A stretch of 64,000 nt of DNA from Thuidium tamariscinum. Lineage: Eukaryota > Streptophyta > Bryopsida > Hypnales > Thuidiaceae. Shown here piece by piece: positions 42,215-55,409 of this stretch (positions are counted from its first letter, which is position 1; the number at the start of each line of letters is the position of its first letter). The DNA lies in NCBI GenBank assembly GCA_947034885.2, contig OX344749.2, forward strand, positions 44,607,682 through 44,671,681, given 5' to 3'. The position numbers were made by a program, and so were the translations under genes. The notes beneath the pieces were generated by a model that was not told the origin of the DNA, ran no database searches, and worked only from the letters and a program-made list of their open reading frames with translations.

Positions 42215-44360
42215 CTCCGCTTTCTGTGTCACACAAGCAGGACTTACGAGTTGCTGGGTCACAGCTTCAATACCTGCACCATATGGTTCAGTATGTCATT
42301 CCAGATTTTAAACACGAGTCCTTTTGCGAGGTCTATTCTTTCTATCAATATGGACTTTCTATGGTTGCACTGGGAAACAGGCAACTTACGCTCCAACTGA
42401 CTGACTCATACCGGACGGGTATGGGTCGGACTCTTCACTCACCCCAACTAATCACCTACTAACCATGGTCATCAGTCAAAAATACAGGAGCTTAGCAACG
42501 GACAAACCTTATCTTATGCACCGTTCTCTTTCTATATAATTTGAAAGAACGTTGGCTCTCGTTTACCCTCAGTTTGAGTAGATTGTGACTGTAGGCACAT
42601 GTGCAAAAACATAAGAGAAGAGCACTGCTGAACTGAACCACATGTCATGGGCTTAGTACATTCAGTGACGGTACTAAGCGGCACATGTCTAAAATGCTTT
42701 TATGGCTACCATGCATTCACGTGGTGTCAGCAGGATACTCAATTACTCACCCGCACAATGTTGAGCCCTGTTGAGATTGTCAGTAGATGTTGGTTGGTTG
42801 GTTGGTTGGTTTCAGACTTTCAGTCTTCAAAATTTGCGCTTGAGTTCACTATCTGCGAAGTATCTATGCAATCATCTAATGGTTTCGGTAATCATGATAT
42901 TAAAAGCCCTTCCTTTCCACACTTGCGAGGAGACATCCGTTCGCAGACATGCTAAACTCATGAGAATCTCCTTAATGTATGACGTTCTTATCGGCGAGCT
43001 GGTAACCAAGGGCATCGTAGACTGTTTCACTGAAGATCACGGAGACTATCTTTCTGGGGATGACTTAGTTCTCAACATGAGCTACGACTAAAACTATTTG
43101 CACCCAATCTATTCTCACCCAAATGCGCAGTGCTTACATAATACATATGCTTGCAAACAGATCACCACAACTTGAAGCGTAAGTTTGGAAAAAACCCAGA
43201 AACTGAAACAAAAGCTTAGTTAGATGATGTTTGGCCAAAGGCCGATAGAGCTAGACTTCCATCCTCTATTAAGTACAAACCTCACCTATGCTCGCCTAAT
43301 ACCATGACTCCAACTTAACCCTTTTCTTCATTGTTCACCGCTCAACGCAAGGCCTAAACACAGGTAGTCTGCTCAGCTTAACCCCGAGAGACAATTCTTC
43401 TCACAAAATGTCCAATTGAACTTCTACAGAAAAAAAATGTCACAGATTGTTTTCTTAAAAAATTAGTCTCGAGGTTCACTCCAAAAAAATTCTCCTTTCA
43501 AAAAATGTCCAGAAAGAAAGGTAAATAATAACAAAACAACCTTCTGCAGACACTGCTTCTTTTTGGTTTTCCTTAAAAAACTCACAAAAATTGGCTTAAG
43601 CGAGGTTTTCCACAACAGGAAGCAAGCTAGCAACCTCGTTAACAAGCGTCCTCTCTCTTCGAATATTAACCGAAATCAATAGACCATACTCCCTCACACC
43701 CCGAGACTGATCTTCCAAGTCCTTCGAATAACGAAGACAGGAGTTCACCAAATAGCACCCCAATTGATGCAAAAATTGCACACCACCGGTGCAAACCCAA
43801 GGCTTTCCAAATTTACCGACAAAGGCTCCCTCCCTACCGCAACCTCGGCTCGGAACTCAACCAAGCTCTCCTTTCAGCTTGCACTCGAGATATCGCAGAC
43901 CGAACCCAACTTACTTGCAACTCATAAAATTCAACCTCCGAAGTGGACAACACAATCACTGTCCCCGCAGACACAGAATTGCAAGTGCGTTACTAAGCTT
44001 AGAAAGGCAGTATTGAAGGGTGTCTGGAGACTTCTTCAACGCTGGCTGTGAAGGGACTGAAGAAAAATCGGTAGCGGCACAGAGCGTGAAAGAGCGTCGA
44101 GGGGAGGCTCATGGCGTCTCTTGGCGTCTCTTTTGGGGTGAGGGACGCGCACGTGGGCACCTCCAAAGACTTATTCGTCGTCTCGCCGTCCAAGAGACCT
44201 CCGCCATGGCACCGCCTCGTTGCTTACTTTTCTCCTGGGGATCTTCACTGGAATTGAGAAATTAGGGTGATCGGTTCCTTCCCCAGCCATGAATGAGGAT
44301 ATGGTACCACTCTTCTCAAGGCGCTTGGAGTAGAGAACCTTTCAGAGACTCTTTCACAAA
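42215..44360. other. Upstream region of the minus-strand AP2-like gene
   Basis: Moderate complexity, with GC-richer parts at 42960-43090 and 43990-44270, but no gene that I can support. Open frames include 42960-43091 plus (ends LSGDDLVLNMSYD) and a minus ATG near 44207 in a good context (GCCATGGCG) with only ~30 codons. TTGG repeats lie at 42790-42811. This may hold the promoter and leader. Confidence 0.35.
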
Positions 44361-44620
44361 ATAGTGAAATTAGGTTGTCCAATACGAATTTCTTGATATT
44401 CGACAATATATGTAAGTTTTCAAAGTGTTGTACAAGAATGCACTATTTTTGAATTGGGTATAGCTGTAATTGAGACTCATGCACTTCTATGTGTACAAAT
44501 GAAAATATTTGTAGAAATATTTGTTGACTTTGATGGCTTGTAAAATAACATTCTTGATGTAAGGCAACCCAATTGTTAAGGTAACCTATTTTCACTATTT
44601 TGTGTTATGATATTGACCAT
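44361..44620 (+). repeat. Duplicated segment matched at 46483-47090
   Basis: The two blocks align, except for the family B element present only in the second (46558-46897). Here the joined site reads TACAAGAATGCAC. Confidence 0.6.
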
Positions 44621-46482
44621 GATGGTAAGTTGTTGTCTTGAATTTTTTAGTAAGAAGATCTTTACCTCTTTGATTGGTTTAATAGAACTCGCATTGATTA
44701 TGAGGTTTTACTTTTTTCTCACTAGATGATAGGATTGACTATGACTATGAACTTGGCCTTGTGCGCAAATAAAAAATAATGGCAATTGTAATGGAATTAT
44801 CCATCAAAGCATTTGCACCTTTATTTTTTTGATATGGCGAGACTCTAAGTTGAATATCACCTACACTTTCCCAATTGGATCCATACCTTCTTTTTTCATG
44901 TCAAAATTGCACTTTGAGAGGAAAAAAATAGGTGATACCACAACCTTTGAATCATGTTCATAGAATTTATTTCTTTTTTGTTTGTAAATTCTTAGTTTCA
45001 TTTTGTAAGGACGAGAAAACTAGGACTAGAATAAAAACAAAAGATGGGATCCAAGCACAAGGAAAACAAAAACTAGGCTCAATAAGATGGTGTGACAAAC
45101 TTCAAATTTGAGGTGGTCAACTTTTCCTAGCTTGATGGCATAGTAAGGACAGGGAACAATTTCAAGACTAGACATGCCAAGTGTTGGCTTAGTTTGTAGT
45201 AATGTAGAAGGATGAATGTGCTCTTATTTAATCCTTAAAACTTTCATCAACATAACATAGTCAATCAATTTTTACAATGGTGATTTCTAAATTTAGGAAT
45301 GTGAAAAGTCACTTATTCTTGGGTTCATTTTCAAGAGAATAAAGTTACTGTGAAGTGGTGTATTCAAATAAAGAAAATGATTTACTCTTGAATTTATAAA
45401 AATTTCCAAAATATGGATGGTCTCAAAGGAAAGAATCAAAAAGTCACCAAATAAGTGGAGGCATGTGCTTTTTTAGCTCTTCATGGCATGTATTTAGCGA
45501 CAACTACTAAAATACACATCTTGCACTTAGATTTGAGCTACTTTTAAAAAAAAATTCTATTGTGCATCTTATCTTGTGTTTCTTCACTCCAATATGCTTG
45601 ATCTTGAATTTAGGCTCCAAATTTGTGGCAAATCTTGCATTTTTATCATATTTTTCTTAAAATTCAACATCAAAATGGTCACTTTTGCAAGACCATTTTC
45701 TCATTCAGTTTTTGTCTTAAAAATTAAAAAAACTTGTTTCCATGCATGTGAAATTTATGTACCTTGAGAATGAGTGTCAATAGATTCTAACTTTCTAAAA
45801 TGTTATATATTCAAGGGGGCTAGTCAAAGCACAATTTTAGTTACGTCCAAACATGGATTTTCTTAAAGTAACCTTTAACTTATATGTTATAACCTTGCAG
45901 TCTATGAGTTAGATGGAAACCAAACTTTGTAAAGATAATAAGGACTTGACTTTTGATAAGATGCGCTACCTAAAAATGATTTGTCACCTTGTCAACTTCA
46001 ATTCTTTGCAACTTATAACATTAGGATTCAAAACACCTTGAAAATTGTTAAAATTTTAAGAATTAAAGTTCATCAAAAGACTCTCAAACACAAAAGATAT
46101 TCAAATAGCCTGGGACAAATAGGAACAAGCCAATTTTCCTGCTACTAAAAATGGATGAGCCCCAATTACATCTAGCTTGCTTTCTAGTATAAAACTCTAT
46201 ATGAACCTTTCAGCCAGTTAAAGGACATATTTTATACCAATCATTCTCTTGAAATTCAAATATGAACACCTCTATTTTTCCATTGATCAAAGGGCCACAT
46301 TGATCAAAAGGATTGTAAGTTACCTTCTTCTAACTAACCAATGAACAAGCCACATTGATTTTGACTTGGCATTAGTATGAATAAATCAAAAAAATTCTTT
46401 GTGCAAATGGTTTTCTTCAAACTTCTCAATTTTTGGAAAATACAAGAGTCGACAATTAACTTCTCCAAGGTACCTACATCAA
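44621..46482. other. AT-rich intergenic, nothing recognised
   Basis: No conserved frame or clear element boundary. Confidence 0.45.
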
Positions 46483-46557
46483 ATAGTGAAATTAGCTTGC
46501 CCCTCACTTATTTCTTGACATTTGACATTGAATAAATATTTTTAGTTATTGCAAGAC

Positions 46558-46897
46558 ATTAGATGAAATTTAAGGAAAAAGAAGAGACTACAAGTTCCCG
46601 AACTATGAAAATTGGGAACTCTTGAAATAGTGCCACATCAACAGTTTGATGTGACCTAGACTATGCCACATTAGATATTCATTCAATTAATTTTAAAATA
46701 TATTCTTTTGAAAAAAAAATTTGCATTTTAGTTTCTTAATACTTTTCAAAAATTTCGAAGGAAAAGTTTTTTTTTAAATCCAAAAAATTCAGAAAATCAG
46801 GCTATCAGGGTAGGTTTGTAGTTCTTGGACAACATAGGGAACTACCAAGGGAATAGCCCTGAAACAATCTCTTATTGCCCTTAAATTTTATCTAATG
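46558..46897. mobile_element. Family B inverted-repeat element, copy 5
   Basis: Starts CATTAGATGAAATTTAAGG and ends TTTTATCTAATG. The empty site at ~44450 (CAAGAATGCAC) against the filled flanks CAAGA and GAATGCAC suggests a 2-bp GA overlap. Confidence 0.7.
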
Positions 46898-47091
46898 GAA
46901 TGCACTCTTTATATATTAGGTGATATTATAATTGAGACTTTTGAACCTTCATGTGCACAAATGAAAATATTCGTAAAAACACTTCTTGACATTGATGGCT
47001 TATACAATACCTTTCTTTGATAAAGCAACCTAATTATTAAGGCACCTAATTTTACTATTTTGTGTAGATAGTTAATAAATCTACTTGATAC

Positions 47092-48184
47092 TAAGGTAGA
47101 AGCTTCTATAACCATGAATGTATCCATTCTTTTGACATTAGAGTTACCTTAAAGTGTCTCCAAAAGTACCTTAATACTAGGATGATTGCAAGAAACACTT
47201 CACGTTTTGGACTCAAAATGCTGATTTTGGACATAGTACTGGCAGTATTACGCAATCCTGACAGTAGAGCGCGTTTGATGCGCACCTTCAAATCTCAACC
47301 GTTGATTTCACGTGCCTGTAGATCTGGGCCGTCAGTGTAGTACTATGTAGTACTATGCAGTACTATAGACTACTACAAGTACTTCACAGGCCACATGGAA
47401 CAAAAAATAGTAGAAAAAGGGTCTATGGACCTTTTTATTTTTAATAATTAAAAAAAAATCAAATTTTTTTTTCAAAAAGAAGCCATTTTTCTAAACATAA
47501 TTGTGTTCACATTGCAACAAAAAATTCCTCTAAATTTTTTTTCCCTCTTTGTAGCATTTGTGCAAAGGAAGGTCACTTTGACCTCATGTGGACAATATAT
47601 ATTTTACTATCTTTATAAAAACTCAATGTCAATCCTTGAAATGTTAACAGACCTCCAACTTGTCCAATTTGTGGCTTCAAATTCGAATTTTTGAGTCAAA
47701 AATAGGACTAAAAACCTCCAAAATAGCCAAGGTAGACAACCAATTGGGGGCAATTTAAAAATATTAAACTAATTTTTTTAAATTGAAAAAATTACACAAT
47801 ATATGAAACTTTTTTGTGCACCTTCATTCCAAATTTCAAGTTGATAGGGCAAAAGATGCAAAAGTTATGAGCAAAAAACTACCTATTGGAGGTCAAGGGG
47901 ACAAGAAATAGGACAAGTGTTTCTTGCAATCACCCACCATTCCAATGCTTAGTAAGTGGTTGGTGGGCACTGATTTTCTGAGATTTTGGTCCAAGAATCA
48001 AGGCAACTTTACTAAAGGTGTACGGCATCCTAGAAAATTGAAGCCTCATCCAAAAATTCTAAATTTTTTCTTTGAAAATTCATGATTTTCAATAGCTGAT
48101 ATTGCAAAAATATTTTTTTCCTTGAAAAAGGTGCCTTCAACTATGCTGAATTGCTTATTTTGATAGTTATGGGTGTTGCTACCT
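47092..48184 (+). mobile_element. TA-flanked family C-like element interrupted by M1
   Basis: Left end TA plus AGGTAGAAG, right end CATAACTATC-type inverse followed by CTACCT plus TA. Interior words (ACTGATTTTC, CAACTATGCTGAATT) match family C. The insert at 47183-47932 splits it. Confidence 0.5.
47183..47932. mobile_element. Inverted-repeat element M1 (750 bp)
   Basis: TGATTGCAAGAAACACTT and its exact inverse end the element (18 bp). It contains three TAGTACTATG-like words near 47338-47372. No transposase and no clear target duplication. Confidence 0.65.
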
Positions 48185-48505
48185 TACACATGTTTATATT
48201 ATAAATTTTACACAAACCAAATCTTGACTAGGAGTTAGCTTCAGAAACACATCAAACGGAATTTGGTGCACATACCTCAACCTTTGGTCAATGCAAACTA
48301 GAATGCAAGCCTAAGCTTATAAGGATGTGGCGAACCAGAATGGTTGATGGATGACACAGAAGTCTTGTATGTTAGACCAAAAAGTGATTGCTCATCTTTA
48401 GAATTTTGTGCAAAAAAGGACATCACAAATAGTAGTTTGGTCTCCAATGATTACTTTTGAGTTCTTTTAAACTAGAGGATTCACATTGTTTCCAAAAGGA
48501 TGATT

Positions 48506-48873
48506 TCCACGGTTAAAGGCCTCCATCCCATCATTCGTCCGGACCCTCTCATGAACATCCTGCTTTGGCTTTCCTTTCCTTCCATTTATTTTTCCCCCAA
48601 GGGAATCATCACTTTCTTTCCTTCCATTGTTTCAAGTCCGGAGTACCGTTTGGGAACATTCCCCCCCATCTTTCCGTGGCTTTCCCTTTGGATTTTGTTC
48701 TGGGCACATTCCCCGCTCTACTGTTTGGAGTGTAGAGTGAGTGCGAGCCCAGCGAGAGAGTGTGGGCCTGGGTGGTCCCCTGGGGATTGGCTGAGGATTG
48801 TCTGTATGACTTTTCCGGAGTCCTTCTTCAGTTCCCCGGAACCAAAACAAAGGACTGAGGCTTTAACCGTGGA
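48506..48873. mobile_element. GC-rich inverted-repeat element T1
   Basis: TCCACGGTTAAAGGCCTC at the left is matched inverted (GAGGCTTTAACCGTGGA) at the right, with one base difference. The interior is clearly GC-richer than its surroundings, including long open frames on both strands that I cannot assign. It abuts the N4/N5 elements. Confidence 0.6.
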
Positions 48874-48875
48874 GG

Positions 48876-49361
48876 GCAAAAGGACCGCTTGCCTGGGGGA
48901 TTTTTTATTTTTTTGCAAATTTTATTTTTTTGGAAATTCTGAATTCATATATGGAATCAGAGGCCCTCAATTAGCTAGGATGCGAGAAGAAAACCCGAAA
49001 TATACGACACAAAATAGGGGGCAATTTAGTCAACATGTTGTTGATTGGGGCAATAAGGGGGTCAGTTCTCCCTGCCCCTTGACAATGGGCAAGGAGAACT
49101 GACCCCCTCGCTCATCCACTCAGGTAAAATGATGTAATTTTTTATTTTTCACATAAATTTTTTTTTTGTAAATTTTGAATTCATATTTGCGATCAGAGAC
49201 CCCAAATTAGCTAGGAGGTGAAGAAAGTAGGGGTGATCACGGCCCAAACTAGGGGGCTTTTTGTTTTGGTTGCACCTCTAGTAAAACATGGTAAGACCGA
49301 GCGAGGGGGCCAATCCACCCAGATCCTTGACAATGGGGTCAAGAGTCCATCCGTCAAGCAA
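48876..49361 (-). mobile_element. Two core-sharing elements N4/N5, adjacent
   Basis: The core of N1-N3 occurs twice here in reverse (48921-48985 and 49168-49220). Between them lies a hairpin (GGGGGTCAGTTCTCC and its inverse, 49057-49107). The outer limits are uncertain; N5 may end near 49361. Confidence 0.55.
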
Positions 49362-49596
49362 GAATTTAACCCTGGAACACCGTTGTGAATACTAAGTGTA
49401 CAATGGATGACAAAGAATTCTTGTATGGAAGAGAGAATTGCAATTGTTTGTCCTTGAGAATTTTGTGTGAAAAAGGGGAGGTTATGAATACAGTAGGAGT
49501 TTGGTCTCCGATGAATACTTTTAAATGTTTTGAAGTAGATGATTTGAATGGTTTAAAAAAGCAAGATTGTGAGAGAGACCAACCCCTCCTTATAGG

Positions 49597-50532
49597 TTAA
49601 CCCCTAAATGTATTTGACTATGTTTTGCCAAAAACACTCCAAAACTGCCACTTCTAGTACAAGACCAAAATCTTTTTAAAAAAACATCTTAAGACAAACG
49701 TAACCATAGGATCTTATAGTAAACTACTTTGAGAATATGTGAAAAAAATTTCAGAAATTTCCACTGTGTAGATTGCAAGATAATAATGTTTAAATTGTCA
49801 AAAATGCATTTTTTGTCCCTTCAAAAATCTAGGAAGCTGCACTTCAGTAGTTCACTTTTGTATGAAAAAAAAGTCCAAAATGGTTTTTACTCTTAAAAAT
49901 TAATTCTTTTAGTCAAGTTAGCTACATGCCTAAAAAATTTCAAATCATTTGGAGTTGTACAACATGTAGAAAACAAGTAGTAAGTAGAAAGAGGTAGAAA
50001 ATGATTCAAAATACTAAGATAGTAATAATTAATTTTTGAAATTGAAAATTTCTAATCTCAATGGTTGTAATTTTTTAATAGACAATCTTTACCTAATGTT
50101 TTTATTATTTTTCAAAAATATTAAAAAAGTGAGTAAAATAATGGACTTCAAAGTCTATTTTGGAGTAGAGATTCCATAACTTCCCACAAACTACCTTTAA
50201 ACTAAAATTTCCATAACTTTCATCTCATAAATCAAAATGGAATAATTAAAATCTTTCCAAATAGATAAAAATCTAAAGAACATATTTCAAATTTCAAATT
50301 TTTTAAAAAGTGATTTTTGAAGAAGTTTTTTCAGTTGCCCGGGCTGCCCGCCGAGTAAGAGAAATCACATATCATGCAATAACTTTTTATCCATGTTGTC
50401 AAAAGTTACAAGAATTGTTGGGCCTTAAAGCTACTCCTTGGACACATGTTGTGTGAAAATTTCAAAGAAAAAAAGTAAAAACTTCATTCATAGTGAGCTG
50501 ATCAAAATTGTTATGTTGCCATTTAGGGTTAA
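49597..50532 (-). mobile_element. TTAA-flanked (piggyBac-like) family G element, copy 4
   Basis: TTAA (49597-49600) plus CCCCTAAATG begins it; CATTTAGGG plus TTAA (50529-50532) ends it. The interior matches 7336-8295 in reverse. No transposase frame. Confidence 0.7.
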
Positions 50533-51111
50533 TATTGTTTTGGTGTAATGAAGAAAGAGGAATAATGGGGCCAGTGAATCTAGTAATCAAACAAGAGAAT
50601 TGTCATGGGATAACAAGGTATAGGCTAGATAATGCTTGAGAGTTAGGAGGCTCAAGAACATTATAGAACATACTACTAAGTCTAGTAGTTCATCAGAGAT
50701 GCCTATATTTGTATTTTTCACATATCTAAGGTGTATGAGGAGGGGGTTTGAATTATGAGTAAGATTGTTTTTTTTACTTTTGGGGGGGGGGACAGTTGAA
50801 CCTTGAAAGGAATACTTGGCAGTATGGAATGTAGAAGAAAAGTATAAGAGTGAAGGAATGGAGCCACAACTCTATGAAACATACACTAAGCATGATTCAC
50901 CTATTCTAGATCCTCTTGTATCTTTAACCCCATTGTCAACTCTCCTCCTTCACTTCTTTCTCCAATATTCATTTTAGAATAGGTCAACAAAAGCTTCTAT
51001 TTGTCTTCAAAAAAAGAGACTTCTTTAAATCTAAAAAATTTCTTAAAATTTGTATAATCTCACAAGTACAATAAGGTACAAGTCAAAATGGTATTTTTGT
51101 ATTTCCAAATA
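50533..51111. other. Intergenic, nothing recognised
   Basis: Contains a G-tract (50780-50790) and no supportable gene. Confidence 0.45.
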
Positions 51112-51460
51112 AAAAAATTTCATTGTTGTTAATTTTGATACCTTCCCAAAAAATGAAAATTTTCTTTTCAATAAATTTTTTTGCATGAAATCATGTCTAT
51201 GTTGAAATTATGTGTACCAAATTTCAAGTTCAAAAGATTCATAGAAAAAGGATATTCAAAATCTACCAACATATATAGTTGTATAAAAATTTCACTGCTA
51301 CCAACTTTGATAACCTCTAAAGGATTGAGTTTTTTTTCCATGAAGATTTTTGCATGGATCACCCCTATGTTGATTATTATGTGTGCCAAATTCAATTTCA
51401 AAAGATTCACACAAAAAAGATATTCAAAATCCACCCAAATGTAAAGTGTTTGAAAACTAG
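51112..51460 (+). repeat. Tandem duplication, ~173-bp unit
   Basis: The words TTGCATG, CTATGTTGA, ATTATGTGT.CCAAATT, AAAAGATTCA and GATATTCAAAATC occur in the same order at 51182-51270 and 51352-51440. Open frames on both strands reflect the repeat and AT richness, and are not called as genes. Confidence 0.75.
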
Positions 51461-53827
51461 ATGTTTAAAATCCTCAAAAATCTCAAAGAAAATATTCTTT
51501 CAAATATTCGGTATGAATTTTGTCCATAACCTTTGTTTGAGAATTGAAATCTCAAACAAATTTTGGATTGGAAACTTTGCTTCATTACCTAACTTTTCTT
51601 AATTGGAAGTTTTTTCAAAAAAGTTCAAATACTATGGCTAAATGATGCATGAAATTTAGATTTTAATAATGTTTTTAGTCTCTCTTCACTATAACTATGA
51701 GTGGTGGAGCTCCTTCTCCTTTCAATTCACAAATTCCATATGCATTATAAACTATAAAGCCTACAATTATCCTACATGCATAAAGACCTTCTCTTCATAC
51801 CTCTATAATCACCATATGTCAATGATCAAAGTCATTCACATTGCTAACTAAAACAAGCATGGATGGGAGATGGTCAATGGACTAATTTGGGGCATTTTAT
51901 TTTTCTTCCCAGAAATTTGGTTGAAGCTCTTTAACCAAATTATGGGAAAAAATATAGTCTAACTATAAAACATCCAATTATCATGGTTAAAGGTTATTAT
52001 AGTACTTTAACCATCATTATTTATCTCCTTCTACTTGGCTTCACAGTCGCTAACAAGCATCTAACATTGTAACTTAAGGTGCACAAGAATAGAGGAAAAA
52101 ATTTCCTTTAGAAAAATAAAATAAAACTACGAAGTCCTCCACAAGACTATAGAAGAGCCCTCCAAAGGCCTTGTTTTTTCTTTAATGTATATTTGTTAGA
52201 TTAGATTTTAGTGTTAATTTAGTAATATAAGTCTATTTCAATATAAATTTGATCAATATCGTCATGGGGAGGTAAATGAATTGACCACGGAGCAATTATT
52301 TTTAGAGATACAAATAAAGCCTGAAAGCATCTTATTTTTGTCAACTAAATCAATCAATTGGTGCGTATCAATTGGTGGGTAATTGCACAATATGGGTTCC
52401 AAAAAGAAGTGTCTCACTAAAACAATGTCATTTTTTTACTCATTCAATGTGTGTTAGAAATTACACATTTTGTATTCCTTTTTTATTCCTTTGTTGTAAA
52501 ATCCGGAACTATCTCAATTTTAGATTTGAGGCAAAAGGAACAATTCGGAATACCAATTCATAGGTAAATTGTTCATAAATATGATAAAATGCTAAAAAAA
52601 ATGTTTAAATTATATCCATGTTTAATTTGAACATAACTGTTAATTTGATGTCTTACTATATATCCTTATTTATGAGAACTTTCAAAAATCACAATTTAAA
52701 AGGACTATGATTTCATAACATCTTCTTTTAAAAACCATATAATATACTTTAATACAAACTTAATAAGGTGCATGCCTAGTTTTTTAAATAGAAAACCTTA
52801 AATACATAGTCTTTTTACTACTATAATGTCATTAGATGCTGAATATGTTAAATTAGAAAAAAAATTCAATTTTTGAATTAGACCTATATAGTATATGATT
52901 ATGGTGTACTCACATGCCTTCTATAATACCATGTAATTTTTGTAATTTTCCAATATTTTTTTCATTTCCGAAAGTACATTATTCAAAAGTCGTGAGAGTC
53001 CTGAAAGTGAAAGCAAGAATTTACCACAGGAAAAGATGAAAGGAAAATTAATTCTTGTTTTATAGAACTCTATAAATCTAGCCTAGCTTGAACTCTATGC
53101 TATACAACATTGACTAATAGATTAGTTTGTAATTTACAACTACTTGATCAAGCAGGGAATTATGTATCCAAGTTTTATGAGTTGTAACAATTAGTAGGTT
53201 AAAATTTCCCACATTACTATAGGTACAAAAAAGAGGATAAAATTTGAACCCTAAGCTAACTTGAATCAACTCTAGCCTAAAAATTCAAATGATTTGAAAA
53301 GGGACCACCATCAATTTTGTTAACTTAATTGGTGATATAAATTCCATAAACAAATTGCGCACTTCCACGAATCCCAAATTCAAATGTAAATCTACACCTA
53401 CTATATTTCTTTAATGCTTTGTGTACCTTTTGTGTATGAATCTCATAAGATTGGAAATTGCTAAAACACTTTTAAAAATTCCCCATAGTTGTAAATATTG
53501 TTTTTTGGTTGAATCGGCTTTTCCACCTAAACCAATTCAAGACGTGCTAGGATAAAATTATTCATCTTCTTTTTTACTTGTATGTGGTTGGTTGGGCTTG
53601 CATCTATGCCAAGAATGAAATATGTTCCTACAATTGATTGAATATTGATCCAAAAATTACTATGAAATCAAAGACGATGATAAATCTAAAGTTCACATAT
53701 TGATTAGATTTGAGATTATATGTACATATGTGCTTAGTTTCATACTACGTTCTATCGACAATGCCAAGATGATGCAAGCGAGGATGAGATGTGTGATTGC
53801 ACGGCTTACTTGTGTAGGACAACTCTA
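51461..53827. other. AT-rich intergenic with an old element arm
   Basis: 51520-51740 is a diverged copy of the right arm of the foldback at 36370-37425. The rest shows no gene. Confidence 0.45.
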
Positions 53828-54110
53828 CACTACAAGAAATTTGTGTTTTCAATGACAGATTTCAAGTGACATCCGATATAATAATTTGCCTTTTATGTCA
53901 ATGAGAGTGTCCGCCATAATATCTTCATGTTATGGTGAACATTATTATTAACATAAAACCACAAGTTGTTATATTGAATGTCACTTAAAATTTGTTACTT
54001 AATGTCCACTATAACATCTTGATGTTATAGCAGACGTTATTGATGATATCAAAACATGAATTTTTACATTTGATGTCACCTAAAATTTGTCAACTAAAAC
54101 ATAGGTTTTG
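53828..54110 (+). mobile_element. CACTA-type element O3, right end eroded
   Basis: Starts CACTACAAGAAATTTGTG, the typical plant CACTA end, and aligns with 55119-55409 until ~54110, where the second end is lost. Non-coding; contains repeated AATGTCACTTAAAATTTG words. Confidence 0.65.
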
Positions 54111-55118
54111 ATTCAACCCAATTATAGATTGTTGTCAAGTTTAGAATTAATATCCAAATGTAAATTCCATCCACCTTTTTGAAGTGAAATCTAGGACAAG
54201 TATAGATATATTGGCTAATGGCCAATATAGACTTTTGTTCATAAATCGTGAATAAGTTTATAATTAATTAAATAGGGGTTATTCATATTGCAACAACATA
54301 ATTCCTACTCTACTAGCTCTCACATGGTCACCAACTTCTACACTACGACTTCTCGCACTTCTAGCAAACACCACTCTACCACTTACATGCATATTGGGAA
54401 GTCAAATAGTGAGCTTGAACTCTTGCTGTGTAGCTAATAACCCCCCAATGGGTACTATAGGGGCATCGGCATGCTATGTCTTTTGAAAACAATTGTCTTA
54501 GCTTGTTTTCACAAAAAATCCCTTTTCTTTGGCATAGCCATTCAATTCTCATGAAGTGATTTGTCATTCAATGAATCTAAATATTATACTATACATTCTT
54601 GAACTACACCTTGAAGTTTATTTCAAATTGTTTTGATTAGTATTCTATGTCTAGATGTGTATTTTTGTGGAAAATCTAAAATCTATTTTAATTCCTGAAA
54701 GTGAAAGAAAAGAATCGATCAGACAATAAAATTTCAATATTTTCATCTAAAATTCCAAGAATAGTTTTGAATTTGTGTGACATTTTCAAATATGATTTTT
54801 ATGTGAAAAAAATAATCCAATGCATAATTTTAGAAACTTCTTCAAAGTACAAATTTAGTTGATTTTTTCCGCATGTACTAATTACTAAAAAATTGTCTTG
54901 TTCCTTGTATTACAACTTTGTATTATATGAAGTTAATAGTATAAAGATGTTTGTTGCACCATAAAATTGAAATTTTTAGAAAATTATAATGTGTAGTGTT
55001 TGCAGTGATATTGGTACAAGTAAGACTTGTACATGAAAAAGGGAACCTCTGGAATATGGCCGTGTGTGCCTATTTGTGTCTACCTTATAAGGTAACTACA
55101 AGTATTAACAATATCATG
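54111..55118. other. AT-rich intergenic, nothing recognised
   Basis: No gene or boundary supported. Confidence 0.45.
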
Positions 55119-55409
55119 TATTATAGGAAACCTATATTTTTTGTGACAAATTTTAGGTGACATCCAATATAATAACTTGTGTTTTGATGTCAATGAGGAT
55201 GTCTGCCGTAATATCTTCATGTTATGGTGGACATTATTATTGACATAAAACTACAAGTTGTTACATTGAATGTCACTTAAAATTTGCCACTTAATGTCCA
55301 CTGCAACATCTTGATGTTATGGCGGATACTACTGTTGATATTAAAACATGAATTTTTACATTCGATGTCACCTAAAATTTGTCAACTAAAATATGGGTTT
55401 TTTATAGTG
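55119..55409 (+). mobile_element. CACTA-type element O4 with ATG duplication
   Basis: The left end TATTATAGGAAACCTATA is a C-to-T decayed form of CACTATAAAAAACCCATA, seen intact and inverted at the right end (TTTTTTATAGTG). ATG flanks both sides (55116-55118, 55410-55412). Confidence 0.75.

Noticed and set aside
51168..51444. Mirror-image 87-88-codon frames on both strands
   Set aside because: They reflect a tandem AT-rich repeat, with no protein-like signature.
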